Source of the DNA: a virus
Reading direction: 5' to 3' (one strand)
Virus record (IMG/VR): IMGVR_UViG_3300042565_000310
Span: 1-28,389 of that record
Length of the DNA: 28,389 nucleotides
Shown here piece after piece: positions 23,301 through 28,389 of this stretch. Both the position numbers and the translations under genes were made by a program. The notes below the pieces were generated by a model that worked only from the letters and a program-made list of their open reading frames with translations, did not search any database and was not told the origin of the DNA. Position 1 is the first letter of the stretch. Each line of letters begins with the position of its first letter.

Positions 23301-24633
23301 TATAAGTATTGGTGGTGGTTCTGGAGGAATAGCAGTTCTTCTTAATCCAGAAACCAACAATGGATATTATTTTGAAATTGTTGCTTTAACAGAAGACAAT
23401 ATTGAATCTTATCTTAAAACAAATAATCAAGGCCAATCACAAATATCAATTAACAATATTGTTTTTTATAAAATTAAAAAAGACTCGTCAAATACAAATG
23501 CAATACCAGTAAAACTTTGGGGAGGTCTTTCAAAAATTATTGTTGATGATGGAAGATTTACTGGTCAGTATAGAATGGCTGGAGAAGAAAATCCAACAGT
23601 TTATGATCTTTCAGTAGAGTATCAAGACATTGGAAAAATTAGAAGGTTTTATTTATATATTAATAATAAGTTAATTCAGATAGTTGATGATAAAGATCCT
23701 TTGCCAATTTATAACAATATGGCTTTGTTTACTCGTGGATCCTCAAGATGTATGTTTGAAAATGTGTATGCGCTTTCTGAAAATTATTCTCAAAATACTG
23801 TGTTTACCGTTGGAGAAACTTTAGCATCTGCATTTGGGGAAAAACAAATTAATGCTAGTGACTCATTTAGAAAATATGCAATGAGTGGAATTATACAATC
23901 AACATATCTTTCAGGGATTAGTTCTCAGCAACCACCAAAATATAATATGTATTTTGAAGAATTTGGAACAATTATGCGTGAGTGTGCTTATTTTAATATT
24001 AAATATGATCGTGCCTATCCAGCGCTATACGCACAACTTTCACCAACATTTAATAGAATAAAAGGTTACACAACATCTGGATTCTATGCTGATTCATATG
24101 GAGCAGAGTTCTTAATATTTAACTCAACAGACAGCGCAATAAACCTAGATGAAACCACTGGAAATTATTTACGAATTCAAGGAATTACATTTACACAAGA
24201 TACAACTCATGAACTAACAGTGGATGATTACTTTAAAAAACGTGGTAACTTATCAGATCCAGAGTTGTTAGGTAGTACGCTTACCCTATCACCCCTTGTT
24301 GAAAAAGCAAGGTACGACGAAATTAGACTAAGTAGACTTACATATGGAAAGAATGAATTTAGTATTGAAACTCCATACATACAAACACAGGACGATGCTG
24401 AATCTTTAATGGGATGGATTGTTAATAAAACAATGGTTCCAAGAAAAGACATAGGAATTAATGCATTTTCTATTCCAACTTTACAACTTGGAGATATTGT
24501 AACTGTAAACTATAAAGACTCAGATGGATTAGATTTAGTTACACCAGATGACTCAAGGTTTGTTGTGTATAATATAGAGTATGCAAGAAGACTTACGGGG
24601 CCATCAATGAGTATTTATTTGAGCGAGGTGTAA
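20317..24633 (+). CDS. Tail hub / tail-associated protein with inserted ConA-like domain
   Basis: The protein has 1438 residues from GTG 20317, one base after the previous stop, with GGAAGAAG seven bases upstream. No better ATG is near. Residues 470-620 contain SLELRDFYFFLESMPAPRML (spanning 518), then EASLSYAITLLLDYIGFS, then VAEVLNQLAVSTQTAMFFDE near 570-590. This pattern is shared with gp27-like hub and Tal proteins that close the tail tip. Residues about 950-1150 form a LamG/DUF1080-like beta sandwich (FGTRMRIVGKIEN, then FYLYINNKLIQIVDD). The C-terminus (LGDIVTVNYKDSDG near 1390) looks like an OB-like barrel. It probably carries both the structural hub and a glycan-binding or receptor-proximal element. 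Arginine codons in the first 400 residues are 16 AGR against two CGT. Confidence 0.75.
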   Translation: MFVSEELKSHLETSATIQTKSLILAEWNMNMPDNIYKLGNYRYRPSGTEAQFLTLPLDFDQLDSGNYYTGATDADVVIDGGFTNANVPQLFTSIKDKLKTIYSLEDCLKPFRPRSGINKPLFIGGKYLANSGAQLAQRPRYYMPSRDDEFKYWTSYRTEDGVEYGISNIVSNGIYYINDAVPFVVYKDKVPANRLIIKMQTNVGDIDQGPFTTPTGSIADPLFGTANRTTPARWRVQYLEDNNWTDAYVFTENDLREDGSQIIGSDGYVELQYGLIIPETYKDTFVFAETLSSESLLPTESINGYAYLVIENDADRGQFHIWNSTTSEYETFTPEYNWKLGSETITNQTNFVTDLTSPISFNNNVTGKTIYREFSYLRGIRVVVETMNKFDSTFDLIEMSPRLVVDISDKAIDYSVRKALSDLGNTSLPVGQLLASTGQLSIFDDDQAFNDNNTNSIISNYIKKNIKFNFYEVILNVDGFDYYVPIKTLYSEGFPQADITGGTISLELRDFYFFLESMPAPRMLVTEASLSYAITLLLDYIGFSNYTFLRITGDKDPIIPYFFIAPDQNVAEVLNQLAVSTQTAMFFDEYNNFVVMSKDYLMPTEENRATDFVLSGSTNQTDSGVVENATSGNLPNIISIASQDKKIYNDGKINYTTRYIQRSYGNIRQSSMIDRDKTWIYKPSLLWEVSGTESTKTINEVASKQGNYVLGAMPINSDLNGSAPSVVNHVVTNNIIDLGENAYWLTRYQGYFYSNGEIIKYDAAEFNITGVGNVWISSNQEYQNYFQSLPFNGKIYPTGLIRIYSVPFYETVDGITRLQNGDVLEHGRGQFGTSIAQHTAGINSYWSDNTYVRGCDMQAQYLFTTTLDSEVTLPNTTTGPAGVNNPLATQTTRSGIIKNFMATNYLTETQVNNLKSTQSGTIQSSALVMNGPSFGPTQTPINLVSYVYKELNSSYKNFGTRMRIVGKIENNETRTQTPIGSTPYFQVSGTEPNQNISIGGGSGGIAVLLNPETNNGYYFEIVALTEDNIESYLKTNNQGQSQISINNIVFYKIKKDSSNTNAIPVKLWGGLSKIIVDDGRFTGQYRMAGEENPTVYDLSVEYQDIGKIRRFYLYINNKLIQIVDDKDPLPIYNNMALFTRGSSRCMFENVYALSENYSQNTVFTVGETLASAFGEKQINASDSFRKYAMSGIIQSTYLSGISSQQPPKYNMYFEEFGTIMRECAYFNIKYDRAYPALYAQLSPTFNRIKGYTTSGFYADSYGAEFLIFNSTDSAINLDETTGNYLRIQGITFTQDTTHELTVDDYFKKRGNLSDPELLGSTLTLSPLVEKARYDEIRLSRLTYGKNEFSIETPYIQTQDDAESLMGWIVNKTMVPRKDIGINAFSIPTLQLGDIVTVNYKDSDGLDLVTPDDSRFVVYNIEYARRLTGPSMSIYLSEV

Positions 24634-24634
24634 C

Positions 24635-25387
24635 ATGGGTGCATACGACGATTACCGTTCATCAACAAGTCCATCTGGAACAACTGCTGGAAAAGAATCA
24701 AGCCCAATTGATAAATTTAGGTCTGCACAAAATGCACTTGATAAAGCATTAGCAAATCCAAAAACATCTATGTCAACATTAAATAAATTAACAAACAAAT
24801 TAGCAAGTACATTAAATGCAGCAATTGACTATAAGCCATCTAACAATAATTTAGGAACGTCTTTAATTAATGAAATACCCACAGAACCTATAGTCATTAC
24901 TCCTACCCCGCCAACTCCACAGCAACCTATGACTTTACAAACACCTCAAACCCCACAAACACCACCAGTAAAAACAGCATCAATAGACACTGTGTTATTT
25001 GATGATGAAACAATGCCAATAGACATTATGTCTGATTTAATATTTGAAGACATTGGTGGACAAGAATTAATAAATATTGCTAGAAATGATATTGTAAATG
25101 GTCAAACCATTTCGTATCAACCAATTAAAAATCTATCTTCTTTACAACAGCAGTACAACCCAAATAACATTTTAAGCCTTCAACAGACATCAGATAAATA
25201 TTTTGCCAATTTTTCTATAAAACTTGATGAAAGAATTCCAACAACAGGCAGTGGGCCAAATGGGGAATATGTATATCTTGAAGAGGCTACAGGCGATCTT
25301 ATAATTGAGTTGGTAAATATGCCAAGTAGCGAACAAGTAGACGTAGAGATCACCCTAGATGGTACAATATATCAGGCGGTATTATAA
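24635..25387 (+). CDS. Minor tail protein with Pro/Thr-rich linker
   Basis: The protein has 250 residues from ATG 24635, one base after the hub stop. The ribosome site is a weak GAGGTG at the end of the hub gene. Three parts are visible. First, a polar helical N-terminus (KFRSAQNALDKALANPKTSM) resembles a coiled-coil or trimerisation arm. Second, a proline-rich linker spans about residues 88-113 (PTPPTPQQPM, then TPQTPQTPPV), built of imperfect TPQ repeats. Third, a C-terminal beta domain of about 110 residues ends with YLEEATGDLIIELVNMPSSE. This suggests a flexible appendage tethered to the baseplate. I do not recognise the family. Its stop overlaps the next start (TAATG). Confidence 0.7.
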   Translation: MGAYDDYRSSTSPSGTTAGKESSPIDKFRSAQNALDKALANPKTSMSTLNKLTNKLASTLNAAIDYKPSNNNLGTSLINEIPTEPIVITPTPPTPQQPMTLQTPQTPQTPPVKTASIDTVLFDDETMPIDIMSDLIFEDIGGQELINIARNDIVNGQTISYQPIKNLSSLQQQYNPNNILSLQQTSDKYFANFSIKLDERIPTTGSGPNGEYVYLEEATGDLIIELVNMPSSEQVDVEITLDGTIYQAVL

Positions 25388-26562
25388 TGATAACAAACAC
25401 AGGTAAAAATATTATAGGTAAATACCTATTAGGTCAAGCACCAGCATATGCTTCATTTATTGCTGTTGGGTGCGGAGCCAAACCTCTTGCTACCGCAGAT
25501 CCTTTTGGAGATTACACAGCAAAAGAAAATCTTGATCTTGAAATGTTTAGAGTTCCAATATCTTCTAGAGGTTTTGTAAATGAAGGCGGAATATCAAAGA
25601 TAGTATTAACAGCAGAACTACCAACAGAAGAAAGATATGAAATAACAGAGGTTGGAATATACTCTGCGGGATCTAATCCATCTGCTGGGTCATTTGATAG
25701 CAAGACAGTCTTTTCTTTTACACAAGGTGAAAACTGGCAATACCACTCAGCAGCATCTGTTTCAGAAATTGAAACATATACATCTCCACTAGATGATCCA
25801 GAAGATGATAATGTTATTGCAGTTGCAGATTCAGTATTTCAAACAAACGCAGATAATACAATTTTTTATAAACAATCTCGTGCAGACAGATATGAAAGAT
25901 GTAGGTTTTTAAATAATATTATTATGATTCAAGGTGATGATTCTGATCTTTCAATTAGTGAAGAAAGTGGAGCAGCACAAGATCATTTTGTAGTTGAGCC
26001 AGGATCAAATCACATACACTTAACTGGCGGAACTATTGACTTTACAAGAAACTCTCCAATAGATGAATTAAAGTTAGCATTTTCTTTAGTCAATAAAGAT
26101 GGAGACTCTGTAAGCAGTCCAGAATCTGTTAGAATCTTAGTTGAGTTTGCAGCAACAGAGGAGGCTGGGTCAGAGTTTGCAAGGTTTGAGGCAGAAGTTG
26201 TAGATGATAGTAGTGGTGGAGCATATGATTTTTCTACAGAAAGATATTTTGTAGTAACAAAGCAACTTCAAGATTTATATACGTCTGCTAACTTTACTTG
26301 GAATGCTGTTACAGTTGTTAAAATTTATGCATGTGTATTTGCAGAAGAGAGTGGTCCAATTGGAATCCCATCACCAAATTATTATGTTGCTTTAGATGCA
26401 CTAAGACTAGAAAATGTTGCAACGGTTAATCCACTTTACGGATTAACAGGATATTCAGTAATTAAAAATACAGACGCAACAACTGTAGTAAAACCATCAA
26501 ACACAAGTAATTATATTGAGTTTAGATTTGCTATAGGCTTATCAGTAGATATGACATCATAA
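25387..26562 (+). CDS. Baseplate / tail fibre-like protein
   Basis: The protein has 391 residues from ATG 25387, coupled by TAATG. The N-terminus (MITNTGKNIIGKYLLGQAPA, then FIAVGCGAKPL, then EERYEITEVGIYSAG) follows the pattern of N-terminal domains in tail-collar and fibre proteins, which attach fibres to the baseplate. Residues about 130-390 form a beta-rich region. It contains YERCRFLNNIIMIQGDDSDL and NHIHLTGGTIDFTRNSPIDE, then WNAVTVVKIYACVF, like a jelly-roll or carbohydrate-binding module. No enzymatic motif was seen. It ends by overlapping the next gene (TAATG). An appendage role is likely; the precise ligand cannot be read from the sequence. Confidence 0.65.
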   Translation: MITNTGKNIIGKYLLGQAPAYASFIAVGCGAKPLATADPFGDYTAKENLDLEMFRVPISSRGFVNEGGISKIVLTAELPTEERYEITEVGIYSAGSNPSAGSFDSKTVFSFTQGENWQYHSAASVSEIETYTSPLDDPEDDNVIAVADSVFQTNADNTIFYKQSRADRYERCRFLNNIIMIQGDDSDLSISEESGAAQDHFVVEPGSNHIHLTGGTIDFTRNSPIDELKLAFSLVNKDGDSVSSPESVRILVEFAATEEAGSEFARFEAEVVDDSSGGAYDFSTERYFVVTKQLQDLYTSANFTWNAVTVVKIYACVFAEESGPIGIPSPNYYVALDALRLENVATVNPLYGLTGYSVIKNTDATTVVKPSNTSNYIEFRFAIGLSVDMTS

Positions 26563-26984
26563 TGGCTGATCAAGGTATTAAAAAAGTTAGAATTCCTAAA
26601 AATCAATTACCACCAGTTGGTGATGATAACGAACATTTAATAAGATATAGAGTTGTATCTGATGACAAAAACAGATCATCCCATTGGTCTCCAATTTTTG
26701 TTGTTCCAGCACAAGATACTCAACAGGTTAATGGACAACTAATCTATACTGGAGGTATTTTAATTGCTGTTTGGGGAGATGAACTAAATAGGCCATCGTA
26801 TGATATTTTTGTTAAATTTGATGGTGGAGCATATGAATACCACGGAACATCTCCAACACATACATATACATTTTTAAAGACAGGAACCACTAGTGCAAGG
26901 GTAGCAATTCAAGTTGAAGGTATTAATAAAACAAGAAATGCAGCATTAACAATATTTGAATCAAGCGTAGTATCTATAGTATAA
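26562..26984 (+). CDS. Small fibronectin-III-like tail protein
   Basis: The protein has 140 residues from ATG 26562 (MADQGIKKVRIPKNQLPPVG), joined to the previous gene by TAATG. The sequence reads like one Ig/FN3-type beta sandwich. IRYRVVSDDKNRSSHWSPIF is typical of domains in actinophage tail appendages, and DIFVKFDGGAYEYHGTSPTH and AIQVEGINKTRN follow. Such domains decorate virions and may bind cell-surface sugars weakly. There is no signal peptide or membrane segment. The fold is inferred by pattern only. Confidence 0.6.
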   Translation: MADQGIKKVRIPKNQLPPVGDDNEHLIRYRVVSDDKNRSSHWSPIFVVPAQDTQQVNGQLIYTGGILIAVWGDELNRPSYDIFVKFDGGAYEYHGTSPTHTYTFLKTGTTSARVAIQVEGINKTRNAALTIFESSVVSIV

Positions 26985-26985
26985 T
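26980..26985 (+). promoter_or_regulatory. Possible -10 box overlapping a stop codon
   Basis: TATAAT overlaps the stop of the preceding gene (26982-26984), 17 bases before ATG 27003. It lacks the TGn extension. The spacing equals that of the promoter at 355-363. In both cases the same GGAGATAA-like ribosome region follows. Support is modest. Confidence 0.35.
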
Positions 26986-27002
26986 TGAAATAAGGAGATA
27001 AC

Positions 27003-27446
27003 ATGGCAAAAGTACCACTACCAGAACGAGGGCAACCATTAGATGTTACATACATCTATCAGTTGGCAGACACGATTAACGACCTTTCAACACAGGTTTC
27101 TTCTGCAACTTATAACTACACAACAATTGATACAGTCTCTGCTGGAAAACAAAACATCAAAACATCAGATGCTCGTGTTGTTGGTGGATATGTTGAAGTT
27201 GCAAACAACTCAACTGTCAGTGCTGGCAATGAAAAAATATTTTCATACGATTTTCCTAGCGATTTTAAGTTTGCCCCCATTGCAACTGCAACTGCAGTAA
27301 ACATAGGAAACACACCTGCTGGACAAAACGTAACAGTAATTTTAAAAAATGTTACAACATCAAGAGTTGAGGGTCTAGTAAGATTTGGTGCATCTGGAGA
27401 TTTATCTTTAGCAGTACACCTAATCATTATTGGTATTCCAAATTAG
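27003..27446 (+). CDS. Short tail fibre-like protein
   Basis: The protein has 147 residues from ATG 27003 with AAGGAGAT upstream. Residues 1-40 contain a short Pro-rich lead (KVPLPERGQPLDVTYIYQLA) and a helix with heptad-like hydrophobics (LADTINDLSTQV), suited to trimerisation. The remaining 100 residues are beta-rich (FKFAPIATATAVNIGNTPAG, then VTVILKNVTTSRVEGLVRFG) and end with hydrophobic LSLAVHLIIIGIPN. This architecture suits a small trimeric fibre or tip protein at the end of the tail block. The fold of the C-terminal part resembles the small lectin-like tips of other phage fibres, but I cannot confirm a family. It is the last evident structural gene before the module changes. Confidence 0.65.
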   Translation: MAKVPLPERGQPLDVTYIYQLADTINDLSTQVSSATYNYTTIDTVSAGKQNIKTSDARVVGGYVEVANNSTVSAGNEKIFSYDFPSDFKFAPIATATAVNIGNTPAGQNVTVILKNVTTSRVEGLVRFGASGDLSLAVHLIIIGIPN

Positions 27447-27457
27447 AAAAACATTTA

Positions 27458-27649
27458 ATGATAAATTGCAAAAAGTGTGGTGGTCGTTTATTTATTGATA
27501 GACAATATAGCGGAGTTCAACATATTGAAACCTATTGTATTGTTTGCGGATCAAGAAGGTTTTTTCATCCGCCAACAGAAAGTGAAGAGGGAAGATGGTT
27601 ACTAGCAAAGGAATTATTCAGAGCGAAACATACAATAACGAGACTGTAA
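27458..27649 (+). CDS. Small zinc-ribbon protein
   Basis: The protein has 63 residues from ATG 27458, 11 bases after the previous stop and without a recognisable ribosome site. Two CxxC pairs, CKKC at residues 4-7 and CIVC at residues 28-31, form a four-cysteine zinc ribbon with the knuckle pattern CKKCGGRLFIDR and CIVCGSRRFF. The C-terminal half is helical and basic (GRWLLAKELFRAKH). Similar small proteins are common in phages, where they may act as nucleic-acid-binding or transcription-modulating factors; the target is unknown. Its last 55 bases overlap the next gene in another frame. Confidence 0.7.
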   Translation: MINCKKCGGRLFIDRQYSGVQHIETYCIVCGSRRFFHPPTESEEGRWLLAKELFRAKHTITRL

Positions 27650-28137
27650 TTAAGGGCAATAAAAAAATATGGTTTCTTAATGGTGATCTTGTTAGACTCT
27701 ATCATAGTTCCAGATCTACTGGTCTAGTTTCTGTTTATAATATTACAAAAGATAGACTTGAAACATGTCTACGTGCAGACTTTAGAAAAAATAGAGAGCG
27801 GGCATATACAGTTGCAGAGACTGCTAAATTAGTTAATCGTCATAGAAAATATATGCCAAAGTTAATTAAGACTGGAATGATACCACCACCAATTGGTGCT
27901 AAGATAAATGGTGAGCGTGGATTTAGAATAAGGTCTTACTACTCAGAAAGCATGGTAAGAGATATACGTGCTATACTGGCTACTATACATATAGGGCAAC
28001 CAAGAAAAGACAAATTAATAACAAATAATATGACTCCTACAAGCCAAGAATTGACAAGGCGAATGGGAGACGGTATACTTACATATACGAAGACAGAAGA
28101 TGGCAGGTTTATTCCTGTGTGGGCAGAGAATATTTAA
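27595..28137 (+). CDS. MerR/excisionase-like helix-turn-helix DNA-binding protein
   Basis: The protein has 180 residues from ATG 27595, with AGAGGG three bases upstream, overlapping the zinc-ribbon gene by 55 bases. Residues 1-60 form a small beta-rich N-terminus (KIWFLNGDLVRLYHSSR). Residues about 68-120 carry a winged helix-turn-helix: YTVAETAKLVNRHRKYMPKL, the turn GMIPPP, then the wing NGERGFRIRSYYSE. This matches the MerR/HTH_17 pattern. The C-terminal tail is basic and probably contacts DNA or partners. It could regulate late genes or assist recombination. The DNA-binding fold is well supported; the target is not visible. Confidence 0.75.
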   Translation: MVTSKGIIQSETYNNETVIKGNKKIWFLNGDLVRLYHSSRSTGLVSVYNITKDRLETCLRADFRKNRERAYTVAETAKLVNRHRKYMPKLIKTGMIPPPIGAKINGERGFRIRSYYSESMVRDIRAILATIHIGQPRKDKLITNNMTPTSQELTRRMGDGILTYTKTEDGRFIPVWAENI

Positions 28138-28155
28138 TAACAGAAATGGTGGGGT

Positions 28156-28368
28156 ATGGAAGAAAATAACAGCACAAAGGTATCAGCAACACTGGGATAC
28201 ACATTAAACTTAGGAAATTTTCAATCCCTTAGAGTTGATCTTGGGGTAGTTGATAATGTACGCCAAGGAGAAACCACTGGCGATGCAATGGATCGTGTTT
28301 ATACTTTTGTTGAGAATCAAGTTATTCAAAAGGTAAAAGACGCAAAAGAATCACTTCTAGAGGACTAA
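28156..28368 (+). CDS. Small conserved phage protein of unknown function
   Basis: The protein has 70 residues from ATG 28156, with GGTGGGG just upstream. The beta-hairpin-like start (KVSATLGYTLNLGNFQSLRV, then DLGVVDNVRQGE) is followed by a helix (DAMDRVYTFVENQVIQKVKD). I recall this pattern (GYT-NLGNFQS-RVD-GV) from small proteins beside recombination or nuclease genes in many phages, but their role is not established to my knowledge. The gene has a one-base gap to the next start, so the two are probably translated together. Confidence 0.7.
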   Translation: MEENNSTKVSATLGYTLNLGNFQSLRVDLGVVDNVRQGETTGDAMDRVYTFVENQVIQKVKDAKESLLED

Positions 28369-28369
28369 T

Positions 28370-28389
28370 ATGGCTGAACGCAAAGACCG
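28370..28389 (+). CDS. Start of a further gene (3'-truncated by the window edge)
   Basis: ATG 28370 follows the previous stop by one base and AGAGGA lies six bases upstream. Only MAERKD and a partial codon are visible, too little to identify it. Confidence 0.5.

Noticed and set aside
24925-24972. Short tandem repeat (CAAACNCC-like)
   Set aside because: It encodes the TPQ linker of the minor tail protein and is explained by protein composition, not by a CRISPR or iteron array.
27969-27977. Another exact TGCTATACT box
   Set aside because: It lies in the middle of the DNA-binding gene with no gene start behind it. It is a reminder that the motif occurs by chance in this AT-rich DNA.
1-28389. 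tRNA genes, CRISPR arrays, insertion sequences, att sites, lysis genes and integrase
   Set aside because: I looked for these on both strands and saw nothing that I could support.

Overview
This window is the virion-structure module of a tailed double-stranded DNA phage, or of a phage-derived contig from a metagenome. All recognisable genes lie on the + strand and are tightly packed. The order is classical for a siphovirus: portal, prohead protease with scaffold, major capsid, head-tail connectors, tail terminator, major tail protein, tail assembly chaperones, tape measure, distal tail proteins, hub and fibres. The DNA is AT-rich by eye. Strong AGGAGG-type ribosome sites, recurrent TGnTATAAT boxes and near-leaderless starts, together with the overall gene style, suggest an actinobacterial host, perhaps one of the low-GC aquatic lineages. 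That host call is inference. No integrase, lysis gene or terminase is visible here.

Layout. Bases 2-346 hold the C-terminal part of a PduO-type ATP:cob(I)alamin adenosyltransferase, a probable auxiliary metabolic gene. Next comes a 1195-residue virion protein with several concanavalin/LamG-like segments (381-3968), then a small conserved-looking gene and the portal (3987-5982). The head block (6023-8515) has a prohead protease with a fused scaffold-like tail that carries its own ribosome site and in-frame start, followed by the major capsid protein. Bases 8608-11632 encode a SAP-like small protein and four neck or tail-completion proteins. The major tail protein (11705-12337) ends at a strong rho-independent terminator.

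The tail block follows. Two paralogous tail assembly chaperones, one long (G-T type) and one short (G type), are separate genes with separate promoters. This looks like a replacement for the usual programmed frameshift. The tape measure (2057 residues) predicts a tail of roughly 300 nm. Behind it come a distal-tail-like protein, a 1438-residue hub with an inserted ConA-like domain, and four smaller baseplate or fibre proteins (to 27446). The right end (27458-28389) changes character: a zinc ribbon, a winged/MerR-like DNA-binding protein, a small conserved phage protein and the start of another gene. It probably begins the DNA-metabolism or regulatory module.

Expression logic. Short intergenic gaps contain extended -10 boxes placed 7-24 bases before start codons, some with no ribosome site (likely leaderless mRNAs). 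Genes within blocks are coupled by TAATG stop-start overlaps. The capsid, major tail and short chaperone genes use CGN arginine codons almost exclusively, whereas long, low-copy tail genes use AGA/AGG. This agrees with the expected protein stoichiometry.
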